Counted from the first letter of the stretch, positions 17,281-26,703 are shown. The stretch is DNA of 64,000 bases from Acetispira formosa (nom. nud.) (GCA_023525915.1 CP026657.1:2380001-2444000), one strand, 5' to 3'. Numbers and translations are program-made. The notes: generated by a model from the sequence alone, not told the origin.

Positions 17281-17314
17281 GTTGATTGCATTTAAAGTAT
17301 ATAGTTCCCTAATC

Positions 17315-18433
17315 TCAACGTCCGGCTTCTCTGATTATCTCCGCAACAAGCTGACCGCAGCGAATCAAATCCGAAATCGGCTGCTCTTCGTGCGGGGTGT
17401 GCACCTTACTGTAACCAGGCGAAATCCCAATAGCGTTCACCCCATTGGCGTTGAAAAAGTTGCCGTCGGAGCCTCCGCCGCTGGAGACGATCGAAGGCGC
17501 AATACCCAGATTTTTCAACGCCCGCACAGCCAACTGAATTGTTTTATTATTTTCGTCAACACGATAGGTGGAATATTCCTTTTTCGGTTCAACCTCTATG
17601 CGGGTACCCCATTCAGCGGCTGTTTCAGCGAAAACTTTCTTCACTTCTTCCACATAAGCCTCAAGCTCTTGCGGGTCCGTGCTGCGGGCCTCCGCCTCGA
17701 TCTCGACAAAATCGCATACGATATTCGTGGCCTTGCCGCCCCGGATAATCCCAAAATTCGAAGTGCTTGCGGGTGAAAGACGGCCTTCCCGCATTTTAGC
17801 CAGGGCCGCCGCCGCCACCTTGACGGCATTGATCCCGTTTTCCGGCTCAATGCCCGCATGGGCGCTTTTGCCATAAATCTTTATATCCAGAGTGTATTGA
17901 GAGGGGGCCTGGTTCACAATGGTGCCCATAGGGCCGCCTGCGTCAATGACATAGGCCATTTTGGATTTGATTTTGCCATAGTCAAGATAACGGGCCCCCA
18001 GAAGCCCCACTTCCTCAGCCACTGAAAAGACTATTTCAATATCGCCGTGTGGAATCTTCTCATCCAGAACCCGGCGGACCCCATCCAGAATAGCGCAGAC
18101 GCCGGAAATATCATCGGCGGCCAGGATGGAGCTGCCATCGCTTCGGATAACATCTTCGGCCTCAAGAACCAATGGCTTGATGCGGCCGTGGTTCTCCACC
18201 CGGTCCATGTGGGCGGAAAAAAGAATGGCGGGCTTGGCCGGGTCGCCCGGCAAACGCGCAATCAGGCTCCCGCAATCCCCGCCTATCTTTTCCCCGGTAT
18301 CGTCTTCCTCAACCGTAAAGCCCAGGGCGGCCAGTTTCGGTTTCAGGGCCTCCGCTATCAGCCTTTCCCGACGTGAGTGGGCCTCAATTTGCACCAGTTC
18401 CAGAAATTCTTCCACAATAAGAGGATAAGCCAT
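17315..18433 (-). CDS. M20 family peptidase, PepT-like
   Basis: Protein of 372 residues in the M20 metallopeptidase family, closest in layout to the peptidase T-like group. Metal-site motifs: FSAHMDRVE near 72-80 (His and Asp), ILAADDISGVC near 105, the catalytic Glu pair in SVAEEVGLLGARYLD near 138, YVIDAGGP near 160, and the final ligand His in KVHTPHEEQ near 345. A dimerisation domain (about 175-285) includes GKSAHAGIEPENGINAV. It is predicted to hydrolyse small peptides in the cytoplasm with two zinc ions. GGAG precedes the start at 18433. It stands alone between the R array and a further R copy. Confidence 0.9.
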   Translation of the reverse strand: MAYPLIVEEFLELVQIEAHSRRERLIAEALKPKLAALGFTVEEDDTGEKIGGDCGSLIARLPGDPAKPAILFSAHMDRVENHGRIKPLVLEAEDVIRSDGSSILAADDISGVCAILDGVRRVLDEKIPHGDIEIVFSVAEEVGLLGARYLDYGKIKSKMAYVIDAGGPMGTIVNQAPSQYTLDIKIYGKSAHAGIEPENGINAVKVAAAALAKMREGRLSPASTSNFGIIRGGKATNIVCDFVEIEAEARSTDPQELEAYVEEVKKVFAETAAEWGTRIEVEPKKEYSTYRVDENNKTIQLAVRALKNLGIAPSIVSSGGGSDGNFFNANGVNAIGISPGYSKVHTPHEEQPISDLIRCGQLVAEIIREAGR

Positions 18434-18600
18434 AAAATTCTCCGATCACAAGCAGCCGGAAATATCCAGGCCGCCGCAGATGATATTGCCTTTTTACAAA
18501 ACACAAATAGCCAAAATCCCGCACCTTTGGAGCAGGATTTTGGCAAAACCACATAGAAAGCAACCCTTGGAGTGCAAAAAAAGCAATTTTACGAAAAGTC

Positions 18601-18717
18601 GACCCGTAGGGGAGACGGAGCGCCAGCGACTGGTTTTGAGGCCAAAAGCGTCACTTGCGAAGCAAAAATCACATTTTTTGCGCAGCACCGAGTTGTAAGT
18701 TCAGGGCAAACTGTACT
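18601..18717 (+). repeat. R element, copy 4 (truncated)
   Basis: GGGGAGACGGAGCGCCAGCG, ACTGGTTTTGAGGCC, GAAGCAAAAATCACATTTTTTGC and AAGTTCAGGGCAAA are present; the outer terminus is missing. It abuts the TAG stop of infA. Confidence 0.8.
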
Positions 18718-18936
18718 CTATTTCAACCGATAGGTAATCAGGCCGTGGGTCGGGTCGTATGGAGAGACGGCCACTTCCACCCTGTCGCCCATAAGAACGC
18801 GAATTTTAAAGCGTTTCAGGCGGCCCGACAGCATGGCCCGAATCTTCACGCCTTCCGCGGTTTCAACTTCCATATGGCCGCCGCCCAGGGTCTGGGTGAC
18901 TTTGCCTTCCAGTTTGATTAAATCTTCTCTAGCCAA
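18718..18936 (-). CDS. infA: Translation initiation factor IF-1
   Basis: Protein of 72 residues with the S1/OB-fold of IF-1 that binds the ribosomal A site during initiation (KLEGKVTQTLGGGHMEVE, LSGRLKRFKIRVLMGDRVEV, YDPTHGLITYRLK). The start codon is TTG (CAA at 18934-18936) with a strong AGGAGG five bases upstream. The stop is TAG. If this amber codon were read as Pyl, translation would run 37 codons into the adjoining R element before TAA, so termination must remain efficient. A promoter is visible directly upstream. Confidence 0.96.
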   Translation of the reverse strand: MAREDLIKLEGKVTQTLGGGHMEVETAEGVKIRAMLSGRLKRFKIRVLMGDRVEVAVSPYDPTHGLITYRLK

Positions 18937-18964
18937 GTTGCCTCCTATGACAATAACTCTATCT

Positions 18965-18992
18965 AATATAACACACTTTTTATAAATGTAAA
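18965..18992 (-). promoter_or_regulatory. Promoter for infA
   Basis: On the minus strand TTTACA (18992-18987), 16 bases, then TATATT (18970-18965). The region also separates infA from the upstream lplT-aas gene. Confidence 0.5.
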
Positions 18993-18995
18993 CTT

Positions 18996-21900
18996 TTACC
19001 TTGAATTGACCGCCTCATGGGCCATTTCGATCAATTTAGGCATGTTGATCTTGCCCACCGGCGTAACCGGGATTTCCGGCAGACGCACAAAATGGCGCGG
19101 ATAGTAAATCTCGGGCATGCCCGCCTCTTTCAAGGCCTGCCACAAAGCCGGAAGCTCCGGCGCTTCTTCATCGGTGATATAGACCAGCCTTTCACCCTTG
19201 GCGTCGTCATCCATGGCGATGACCACCTGGGGCTTGCCCGGCCACAGGGCCATGGCCACATCCTCAACCGCCGAGAGCGAAACCATCTCGCCGCCGATCT
19301 TGGCAAAGCGCTTGAAGCGGCCCTTGATGGCCAGATAGCCCTCGTCATCAATCTCCACAATGTCGCCGGTGTCATACCAGCCGTCCTTGGGCGGCCGAAT
19401 AACGCCGGGCTGATCCGCCAAGAGATAGCCCAGCATGACGTTCGGCCCCTTGACCACCAGCTTCCCGCCCTTTTCCACGCCCGGCACCGGCTCGACCCGC
19501 GCCTCTATGCCCGGCAGGATCTGGCCGACCGTGCCCAGACGGTAATGAAGCTGGGTGTTCACCGCGATAACCGGAGTGGTCTCGCTGGCCCCATAGCCTT
19601 CAATGATCCGCACGCCGAATTTTTCCGTATAGAGGGCATAGGTCCGGGCTTTAAGTTTTTCCGCGCCCACCACCATGTGCTTCAAAGTGGTCAGGTCATA
19701 GGGATTGGCGTTGCGGCCCCAGGCGGCGGCGAAGGTGTCGCTGGCCGCCGTGACGGTGGCCCGGGTATCGTAAATCAGTTCAGGTATGATCTTGGTGTGA
19801 AGGGGGCTGACATAGTTGAACAGCCGCATGCCCATCAGAAGGGGAGTCATGACCCCAACTGTGAGGCCGAAAGCGTGAAACATCGGCAGGGCGTTGAACA
19901 TGACGTCGTGCTCGTTGATTTCCACCTGGGTCCAGAACTGAAGGACATTGGCCAACACATTGGAGTGGGAGAGAACCACCCCTTTGGGCTTGCCCTCTGA
20001 GCCGGAAGTGAACACTAAAATGGCCGGGGCCTCGGGCGCGGCCGGGCGGCCGGACCATATCAGCCCGCCTATTTTGTCCGTCAGGCCGAAATGGAGCTCA
20101 TCCAGAAACAAGAGTTTGGCCGGAAGGCTTTGGGCCACTTCCATCAGGCCGACATTTTCCAGAAATTTTTTGGAAGTCACCACAGTTTTAATCTGGGCCG
20201 TTTCAATGGCCGAAGTCATTGGCCCCAGCCCCTGGCTGAAGTTGAGCATAACCCCCGCGCGGCCGTCGGCCAGAAGGCCGAAAAGGCTGGCCGTCAGGGC
20301 CACCGAGTTGGGCAGCATCAGGCCAACATTTTCACCCGGCCGGGAAATGGCGGCGAAACGGCGGCCCAGAACTTTGGATTTGGTCAAAAACTGCCGGTAG
20401 GTCAGGGGCTTTCTTTCCGCGTCCTCAATAATGACGCGGCTCTTGCCCATTTGGCGGGCCGTTTCATTGACGGCCGTCCAGAGATTTTTATGATGATCCC
20501 TGGCCTGAAAGAGGCAATTAAGCATGAGGGAGAAAAGGGCTTCACCGGCCCGCTGGCGGTGATCTTTCTGCTTTTCTCCCGGCACCGGCTTCACTTCCAG
20601 ACGGCAGGGCTCCATGATGGTCAGGCGGGTGGTGAACTTGCGGCGGGGCCGGAGAGTCGGGCCGAAGCGGGAGAAGCGGCTGTACTGGAGGCCGTCGATG
20701 ACCACCGGCAACAGGGGGGCCTGCCCCTTCATGGCGATGAGGGCCGGGCCTTCATAAACCTTCATCAGGCCGCCGGTGCTGGTGATGCGCCCTTCCGGGA
20801 AGATGACCACCATTTCATTGTTGTTCAGCGCGTCTATCAGGCCGCGTGTGGCCAGGGGCTGATTGGGATTGACCGGCATGGATTTGAAGATGGTCAGAAG
20901 CGGCTTCATCCACCAGACCTGGGCCCAGTAGCTGTCCACCGCGAAGGTCAGGCGGCGGGGAATGTAGGCCACCAGAAGGGCCACATCCAGAAATGAAGTG
21001 TGGTTGGCCACCACCAGGGCCGGGCCGCCCTCCACCTTTTTGAGGTTTTCCAGCCCCTTTATCCGCGGCCGGTAGATGACCTTGATGATCAGGGCGATAA
21101 GCTGGCGCATGGCCGCTTCCGGCAGGAAGTAGACGGTCAGGACGGCCACGGCAATGGCCGAAAGGGCCACAAAGGCGAAGACATGGTGCAGTTCCAGCCC
21201 CAGACCGGTCAGGGCCATGACGATAAGGCTGCCTGCGCAGATGAATATGGCATTGACGATATTGTTGGCGGCAATAACCCTGGCCCGCTCATGCTCCTGG
21301 GCCCGGTGCTGGATCAGCGCGTTCAGCGGCACTACAAACAGGCCGCCGGTGACGCTGACCAGAAGACAGACCACAGCCAGGCGCACATAGACCCAATCGC
21401 TCAAAAAAGCCGCCAGGTCCACCCGCGATTCCGGGCCGAAGGAAGAACTCACCGGCAGGGTCCAGACGAAAATGGCGGTCAGGATAAGAAAAAGGCTGAG
21501 GAAAGCGGCGGCCACCGGGGTCAGGCGGGCGCTGACCTCCCCCTTCAAAAGCCACTGGGCGGCGATGGAGCCCACCCCCACCCCGAGGGCGAACATGGTC
21601 ACCATAAAGGTGTTGACCGCCGGGGTGCCGCCGATGACGGTGCTGGAAAGCACCGGGAACTGGGTAATCAAAATGGCGCCCATAGCCCAGAACCAGGAAA
21701 TGGCCAGGATAGCCAGCCAGATATCGCGCCGTGAGCGGACGGACTGAATCATTTCAATAGTCGAAACCCAGATTCTGGGATTTACTTTCAGGTCGGCCTG
21801 CCCCTCCGGGGAGGCGGGCTGCTGGAAGGCCAGAACGCAGCCAATGGAGGCCACCGTCACCAGCCCGACCGGCAGGTACAGCGAGTGCCCGGCCGGCAAG

Positions 21901-22406
21901 GTCACCAGCCAGGAACCGGCCAGGGTGCCCAGGACGATCGACAGAAAGGTGGCCGCTTCGATCAGGCCGTTGCCGGCCACCAGATCGTCGTCGCCAAGTA
22001 TTTCCGGCAGTATGCCGTATTTCAGCGGGCCGAAGAAAGCCGACTGGGTGCCCATAAGGAAGAGCACGGCCAGGAGGGCGTAAATATTATTGAGGTAAAA
22101 AAAGACGGCGGCCAGGATCATCATGGCCACTTCAGCCGCCTTGGTTATCTTGATCAGCCGGGATTTGCGGAGCCGGTCGGCCAGTTCCCCGGCCACTGAC
22201 GAGAAAAGAAAGAAGGGCAGCATCATCAGGCCGGTGGCCAGGCTCCCCAGAACGGTTTTTTCAGCTCCGCTGCCGCCCACGGCCCCAAAAGCCACATAGG
22301 CGATGAGGGCCGAGCGGAAAAAGTTGTCGTTAAAAGCGCCCAAAGCCTGAGCGCCGAACAGTGGCCAGAAATTTCTGTGTGACAGAATACGGCTGAAAAC
22401 CTTCAT
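18996..22406 (-). CDS. aas: LplT-PlsC-Aas triple-domain lysophospholipid repair protein
   Basis: Protein of 1136 residues. Order: major-facilitator transporter of the LplT type (about 1-430, 12 membrane segments, starting FWPLFGAQALGAFNDNFFRS); PlsC-type acyltransferase (about 445-640) with NHTSFLD (H-x4-D) near 470 and FPEGRITSTGG near 540; acyl-ACP/CoA ligase (about 650-1130) with LVFTSGSEGKPKGVVLSHSN near 800, GYGASETTP near 935 and GWYDTGDI near 1040. In enterobacteria LplT and Aas are two proteins that import lysophospholipid and reacylate it; here the whole pathway is one chain. A CYTH or other extra domain is not seen. Stop TAA at 18996. Confidence 0.94.
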   Translation of the reverse strand: MKVFSRILSHRNFWPLFGAQALGAFNDNFFRSALIAYVAFGAVGGSGAEKTVLGSLATGLMMLPFFLFSSVAGELADRLRKSRLIKITKAAEVAMMILAAVFFYLNNIYALLAVLFLMGTQSAFFGPLKYGILPEILGDDDLVAGNGLIEAATFLSIVLGTLAGSWLVTLPAGHSLYLPVGLVTVASIGCVLAFQQPASPEGQADLKVNPRIWVSTIEMIQSVRSRRDIWLAILAISWFWAMGAILITQFPVLSSTVIGGTPAVNTFMVTMFALGVGVGSIAAQWLLKGEVSARLTPVAAAFLSLFLILTAIFVWTLPVSSSFGPESRVDLAAFLSDWVYVRLAVVCLLVSVTGGLFVVPLNALIQHRAQEHERARVIAANNIVNAIFICAGSLIVMALTGLGLELHHVFAFVALSAIAVAVLTVYFLPEAAMRQLIALIIKVIYRPRIKGLENLKKVEGGPALVVANHTSFLDVALLVAYIPRRLTFAVDSYWAQVWWMKPLLTIFKSMPVNPNQPLATRGLIDALNNNEMVVIFPEGRITSTGGLMKVYEGPALIAMKGQAPLLPVVIDGLQYSRFSRFGPTLRPRRKFTTRLTIMEPCRLEVKPVPGEKQKDHRQRAGEALFSLMLNCLFQARDHHKNLWTAVNETARQMGKSRVIIEDAERKPLTYRQFLTKSKVLGRRFAAISRPGENVGLMLPNSVALTASLFGLLADGRAGVMLNFSQGLGPMTSAIETAQIKTVVTSKKFLENVGLMEVAQSLPAKLLFLDELHFGLTDKIGGLIWSGRPAAPEAPAILVFTSGSEGKPKGVVLSHSNVLANVLQFWTQVEINEHDVMFNALPMFHAFGLTVGVMTPLLMGMRLFNYVSPLHTKIIPELIYDTRATVTAASDTFAAAWGRNANPYDLTTLKHMVVGAEKLKARTYALYTEKFGVRIIEGYGASETTPVIAVNTQLHYRLGTVGQILPGIEARVEPVPGVEKGGKLVVKGPNVMLGYLLADQPGVIRPPKDGWYDTGDIVEIDDEGYLAIKGRFKRFAKIGGEMVSLSAVEDVAMALWPGKPQVVIAMDDDAKGERLVYITDEEAPELPALWQALKEAGMPEIYYPRHFVRLPEIPVTPVGKINMPKLIEMAHEAVNSR

Positions 22407-22530
22407 GATTACCCTTGCATAATGTGATATTTACTTATAAGGAACAAACGGTTCAAACGCCACTTCGCGGCCAGTTCATTACATTCAGACGGGCCGCCGG
22501 ACGCGAACATTGGCGGCGGCCCCTGGCCGC

Positions 22531-22881
22531 TCATAAAAATGTCAGAACCAGCAAAAAACGGCCCGCGTCAGCCAGGCTGATTTTGCGCTTTTTGCCAAAC
22601 AGAATCAGGCCCAGGGCGGCCAGACGCTTCTGGTCGCCGGGCACTTTCCCGGTAGAAAAAACAAAGGGGTGCCAGCCGTCGGGCCGATGCCCCAGGCTGT
22701 TGAGAAATTGAAGGTCGTCCCCGCTTATTTCCAGCTGGGACAGTATTTCGGCGGGAGAGGTCATTTGGCGGTTATGGACGGCCAGACGCTCCAAAAGGTT
22801 TTTATTTCTTTTTTTGCCGCCCTTCGAAAGTTTGGAAAGTTCGAAGGAAGATATTTTATTAATCTGAATTTCGTCAGTCAA
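22531..22881 (-). CDS. Unknown basic protein, 116 aa
   Basis: Not recognised. It begins MTDEIQINKISSFELSKLSK, is lysine/arginine-rich up to residue 45 and has no signal or membrane segment. The middle (ISGDDLQFLNSLGHRPDGWHPF) looks folded. The gene starts eight bases inside the end of the rluA-like gene, so it is translationally coupled to it; this, and the absence of an alternative frame, is the main reason to call it real. It may be an accessory factor or an unrelated small gene. Confidence 0.6.
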   Translation of the reverse strand: MTDEIQINKISSFELSKLSKGGKKRNKNLLERLAVHNRQMTSPAEILSQLEISGDDLQFLNSLGHRPDGWHPFVFSTGKVPGDQKRLAALGLILFGKKRKISLADAGRFLLVLTFL

Positions 22882-23533
22882 GGATAAGGCTCCAGGGCCA
22901 CAGACCTGCCGGCCGCGCTTCGAATTTCACAATTTCTTTCCTGGTCGGATGTTCCAGGGTCAGCGATTCGGCCCAAAGGCCAATGCCCGGACCTTCGCCC
23001 CGGCCGCCGCCGTATTTCAAATCGCCGACAACGGGCAGGCCTGCGGCCGCGAGCTGGGCGCGGATCTGGTGTTTGAAGCCGGTTTCCAGCTCAATTTCCA
23101 GAAGGGTGAAGTCATCATAACTTTTTCGCACCAGCCAATTCAGGGCCGCCCTGGTTCCTTTCTCACCCGGCCGGGCCGCGCGGGTAACAGTGCCGTCCCG
23201 GAACAACTGCCCTTCCAGGCGGCCGCTTTCAGCTTCCGGCCGTCCGGCGGTCAGGGCCAGATAGATCTTTTTCACGGTCCGCTCCCTGAACTGGGCGCTC
23301 AGGCGGGCCGCGCACTTGGAGGTCTTGGCCATAGCCACTACGCCGCCCACGGCCCTATCCAGCCGATGAGTCAGACCCACATAGGCCCGGCCCGGTTTGT
23401 TGCGGGCCAGATACTCGCCGGCCCAGCCCGAAAGGTCGGGACGGCCGGAGCCATCCGGCTGGGCCAGAAAGCCGGGCGGTTTTTGCACTATTAAAAGGTG
23501 ATTGTCTTCGTATATAATGACCGGCGTCAGCAT
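22874..23533 (-). CDS. RluA-family rRNA/tRNA pseudouridine synthase
   Basis: Protein of 219 residues, the short RluA type without an S4 domain. The catalytic aspartate lies in THRLDRAVGGVVAMAKT near residue 60; ETGFKHQIRAQLAA near 150 and GDLKYGGG near 172 are conserved family blocks. It isomerises a uridine in rRNA or tRNA; the target cannot be read from sequence. The start at 23533 is divergent from the rsmG-trmH gene with 46 bases between. Family certain, specificity open. Confidence 0.93.
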   Translation of the reverse strand: MLTPVIIYEDNHLLIVQKPPGFLAQPDGSGRPDLSGWAGEYLARNKPGRAYVGLTHRLDRAVGGVVAMAKTSKCAARLSAQFRERTVKKIYLALTAGRPEAESGRLEGQLFRDGTVTRAARPGEKGTRAALNWLVRKSYDDFTLLEIELETGFKHQIRAQLAAAGLPVVGDLKYGGGRGEGPGIGLWAESLTLEHPTRKEIVKFEARPAGLWPWSLILD

Positions 23534-23579
23534 TGGAGCATTATATATTATTTGAATCCCCTTTAAAAAGGTTTATTTC

Positions 23580-25040
23580 ATGGCATCAGCGAAACATATT
23601 TCCGAGACACCGGAGGGCCTGGCGGCCGAATTCAAGTCGGCCGGGCTGGAACTTCGGCCGGATGAGGCGGAAAAGTTCTGGCGGCTGCATCAGCTTCTGA
23701 CCGAACGCAACCCGGCCGGAGATCTGACCAGGGTCGACGGTTTTAAAAACCTTGTGTATAAACACTATATTGACGGCGCTATGGCCGCTGAATTCATCGC
23801 CCCGAAGGGCCTGATGATGGATTTGGGCACCGGGGCCGGTTTTCCGGGGCTGCCCTTGGCCATTCGGCGGCCGGACTGGCCGCTCCTGCTGGCCGAGCCG
23901 CGCGGACGGCGGCTGGCCTTTATGGAAGAGGCCGTGGCCCTTCTGGGCCTGGAAAACGTTGATTTCTACCCTCACAAAGTCGGCCCGCGATTTGACCGGC
24001 CCATTGAGAACTTCATCACCCGCGATTTCGAGCCGGCCCCGGAGAGCCTGAAGCGGGCCGCCCTGATTGTCCCCCCCGGCGGACGGGTCTATCTCATGAA
24101 AGGCCCCAAAGTTGATTCAGAACTCCAGGAGGCTGAAACCCTGCCGGAGTGGAGCGATTTTGAGCTGGAAGATGACCGCGCCTACTGCCTGGGCCAAAGC
24201 GGCATCCAGCGCCGCTTGATCACCTGGCGAAAAAAGGAAGGCGGCCGCCGCCCGGCCGCTCCGCCGCCCTACCGGCTGGCTGAAATTTCCAGCCGCGAAA
24301 ACCCCCGCTATAAAAGCTGGCTCAAATCCCTCAGCGGGCGCGGCCTGAAGAAAAGCGGGCAGGCCATTATTTCCGGCCGAAAATTCGTGGCTGAAATTCT
24401 GGGCGGACCGGCTCTGCCGCCGGAGGCGGCCCTCATCATCAAGCGCCAGGATGATCTGGCCGGGTTCGTGGTGCCTCCGGGCCTGACCGTCTATCAGACC
24501 CGGCCGGAACTTTTTCCCGATCTGGATATTTATGGGGCCGGGTCGCCGCTGATGGTTCTGCCCGTGCCCGAACTCCCCCTTTGGGACGGCCGCCTCAGTG
24601 ACGGCCTGACCGTCTTCCTGCCCTTTCAGGATCCGGCCAATCTGGGCGCGGCCATCCGCACCTCGGCCGCGCTGGGGGCCACTGCCGTCATCCTGAAGGA
24701 AGCCGCCAGCCCCTGGCACCCCAAGAGCCTCAGGGCGGCCGGGCCGTCGATACTTCTGGCCAGCCTCAAACAAGGCCCCACACTGGCCGAACTGGCGGCC
24801 GTCAACGAGCCGGGCCTTCTGGCCCTCACCCCCGCCGGACGCAGCATTCTGGAACACTGTATACCGGAGCGGGCCGGTTTTGTCTTCGGTATAGAGGGGC
24901 CGGGGCTGGGCGGACTCTGGCCGGTCGAGCGGAGCCTCTCGATTCCCATGAGTGAAGGGGTGGAATCGCTCAACGCCGCCGCCGCCCTGGCCGTCGCCCT
25001 GGGTATATGGAAAGCCAGGCAGCAGCAATTCTCAAAGTAA
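23580..25040 (+). CDS. RsmG-TrmH fusion: two rRNA methyltransferase domains in one protein
   Basis: Protein of 486 residues. Residues 1-215 are RsmG (GidB), the 16S rRNA m7G methyltransferase, with SAM-binding LMMDLGTGAGFPGLPLAI near 80 and the preceding YKHYIDG. Residues about 225-486 are a SpoU/TrmH 2'-O-methyltransferase: an L30e-like substrate-binding part (SGRKFVAEIL near 265), then the knotted SPOUT domain with QDPANLGAAIRTSAALGA near 350, FGIEGPGLGG near 440 and the closing SIPMSEGVESLNAAAALAVAL near 455. Both sets of motifs appear intact. A Pro/Ala-rich linker (RRPAAPPPY) joins them. The frame is continuous. The TAA stop lies in sequence shared with the edge of an R element. Confidence 0.93.
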   Translation: MASAKHISETPEGLAAEFKSAGLELRPDEAEKFWRLHQLLTERNPAGDLTRVDGFKNLVYKHYIDGAMAAEFIAPKGLMMDLGTGAGFPGLPLAIRRPDWPLLLAEPRGRRLAFMEEAVALLGLENVDFYPHKVGPRFDRPIENFITRDFEPAPESLKRAALIVPPGGRVYLMKGPKVDSELQEAETLPEWSDFELEDDRAYCLGQSGIQRRLITWRKKEGGRRPAAPPPYRLAEISSRENPRYKSWLKSLSGRGLKKSGQAIISGRKFVAEILGGPALPPEAALIIKRQDDLAGFVVPPGLTVYQTRPELFPDLDIYGAGSPLMVLPVPELPLWDGRLSDGLTVFLPFQDPANLGAAIRTSAALGATAVILKEAASPWHPKSLRAAGPSILLASLKQGPTLAELAAVNEPGLLALTPAGRSILEHCIPERAGFVFGIEGPGLGGLWPVERSLSIPMSEGVESLNAAAALAVALGIWKARQQQFSK

Positions 25041-25165
25041 ACTTCTCCCTTGAACTTGCGGCTCGTAGCTATGCAAAAAGCGTGGTTTTTGCTCCGCGAG
25101 GAACTGTTTTGCCGTCAAAACCAGTCGCTGGCGCTCCGTCTCCCCTCTCGGGTCGACCGCTATTT
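25038..25165 (-). repeat. R element, copy 5
   Basis: Reverse copy: AAGTAAAC then CTCCCTTGAACTTGCGGC, GCAAAAAGCGTGGTTTTTGC and AAAACCAGTCGCTGGCGCTC. It faces copy 6, giving an inverted pair of R elements. Confidence 0.85.
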
Positions 25166-25202
25166 TAAAATTGCCATCTACTTTGAGAATTGCTGACACC
25201 CG

Positions 25203-25376
25203 GCCAGCAATTCTAATTATGGCCGACGCCGTCGCATAAAGCCGGGGTCGAGCGTAGCGAGACGGAGCGCCAGCGACTGGTTTTGAGGCCCTCAAAGCCG
25301 CTCGCGAAACAAAAACCACGCTTTTTGTGTAGCTACGAGTCGTAAGTTCAAGGGAAAAAGCCATAATTAGAAGTGC
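25203..25376 (+). repeat. R element, copy 6 (near full length)
   Basis: Terminal inverted repeat AGCAATTCTAATTATGGCC at 25206 and GCCATAATTAGAAGTGC at 25360, core GAGACGGAGCGCCAGCGACT. About 170 bp from terminus to terminus. It overlaps the 3' end of the MATE gene. Confidence 0.9.
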
Positions 25377-26703
25377 GGCACGTATTGATGACCCGTCGGG
25401 TGTAAATCTCCGAGATCACCGCGCCGCTGGCCGTAATCAGCACGATGCCCAGCCATATGCCGGTCAGGCCCAGGTCAAGCTTAAAGGCCAGCAGCCAGAA
25501 AACCAGCACCGGCGCGGCAATCTGGCGGTATAGCCCGATCCAGACCGCAAACATGGGCCTCTTTAACCCTTGCAGAAACGATACGTTGATGTTCAAGAAA
25601 ACATAGGCCCAGAATACACAGGCGTCAAATCTCAAAAAGTAAGCGCCCGCCTCCTTCACTCCTTCTTCCGGCGTGAAAAGTCCCATCAGGAACTTGCCGC
25701 CCAGCACCAGCAGAAAAAATGAAACAACTGAAACGCGGGCTCCCAGCGATACGGCCAAAGCCCGCGTCTCTTCGGCCCGCTTGAAATTGCCGGCGCCGTC
25801 GTTCTGGGCCGTCAGCGGCAGAACGGCCATGGCTATGCCCAGGGCCGGGAGAAGCGTCAGTTGCTCAATGCGGGTGGCCACGCCGTAGGCGGCCACGGCC
25901 TCAGCCCCGAACTGGCCCACGAACCAGCTGATGACATATATCCCCAAGCCGACACTGGCCAGATTCAATCCCGGCGGAATGGCCTGCCCCCAAAGCTCCA
26001 TCTGCATTTTTAAATCAGGTTTTAAAGCGCTCCAAAAACCGTTTTTGAACAGCCCGGTCCGGTGAACCCGGCGGCTGAGATAAATCAGGCTGCCCACCTG
26101 AACGGAGACTGTGGCTAAAGCCAGCCCCGTCACTCCCAACGGAGGCACCCCCAGGCCACCATTCATCAGCCAATAATCCAGGCCGACGTTGGCCACCGCC
26201 CCGGCGGCCAGGGCGTTGCGCATGCCCCGACTGTCCCCCTGCACGGTCAGGAGGGAATTGGTGATGGACAGCATAAGAAAGGCGGGCGCGAACAGAAACA
26301 CCGTATCCATGTAGTTGAGGCACATTTCCAGATATTCACCGCCTGCCCCCATGGAAATAAAGGCGGGCCTGGAAATCAGGGGGCCAATGATCATCAGCAT
26401 GACCGACAGACTCAAAGCCAGTATAATGGCCTGCCCGGCCATGCAGCGGGCTTTGCGGCTATCAGAGGCTCCAAGGGCGCGTCCCACCAGGGCGGAGGCG
26501 CCGGTGGCCAAACCGGCCGCGAAGGTATTGAGCACAAAAAAAAGCGGAAAGGATAGGGAAAGGGCGGCTTGGGCTTCAGTGGAAATCCGGCCCGCGAACC
26601 AGGTGTCGGTCAGGTTCAGGATGGTTTGCAGGAACATGCCGGTGGCGGCGGGCACGGCAATTTGCCGCATCAGTTTCGGTAGCGGTCCCTTTAGCAGGTT
26701 CAT
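25348..26703 (-). CDS. MATE family multidrug/sodium antiporter
   Basis: Protein of 451 residues with about 12 membrane segments and the two-fold MATE repeat; the beginning PAATGMFLQTILNLTDTWFAGR and PLFFVLNTFAAGLATGASALVGRALGA-type blocks are typical. It exports cationic drugs or metabolites in exchange for Na+ or H+. The last ten codons (INTCRTSNYGFFP) and the TGA stop come from R copy 6 on the opposite strand, so the original C-terminus has been replaced or extended. Loss of a few residues at this end is usually tolerated, so activity is likely. Substrate unknown. Confidence 0.9.
   Translation of the reverse strand: MNLLKGPLPKLMRQIAVPAATGMFLQTILNLTDTWFAGRISTEAQAALSLSFPLFFVLNTFAAGLATGASALVGRALGASDSRKARCMAGQAIILALSLSVMLMIIGPLISRPAFISMGAGGEYLEMCLNYMDTVFLFAPAFLMLSITNSLLTVQGDSRGMRNALAAGAVANVGLDYWLMNGGLGVPPLGVTGLALATVSVQVGSLIYLSRRVHRTGLFKNGFWSALKPDLKMQMELWGQAIPPGLNLASVGLGIYVISWFVGQFGAEAVAAYGVATRIEQLTLLPALGIAMAVLPLTAQNDGAGNFKRAEETRALAVSLGARVSVVSFFLLVLGGKFLMGLFTPEEGVKEAGAYFLRFDACVFWAYVFLNINVSFLQGLKRPMFAVWIGLYRQIAAPVLVFWLLAFKLDLGLTGIWLGIVLITASGAVISEIYTRRVINTCRTSNYGFFP

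Noticed and set aside
16808-17285. Repeated open frames reading MGAEQQFKLMANSAACNGGR
   Set aside because: These are translations of the R array; they recur wherever R occurs and have no ribosome binding site.
18601-18720. Pyl-containing C-terminal extension of IF-1
   Set aside because: The extension would be encoded entirely by an R repeat and IF-1 is complete at 72 residues; TAG is an ordinary stop here.
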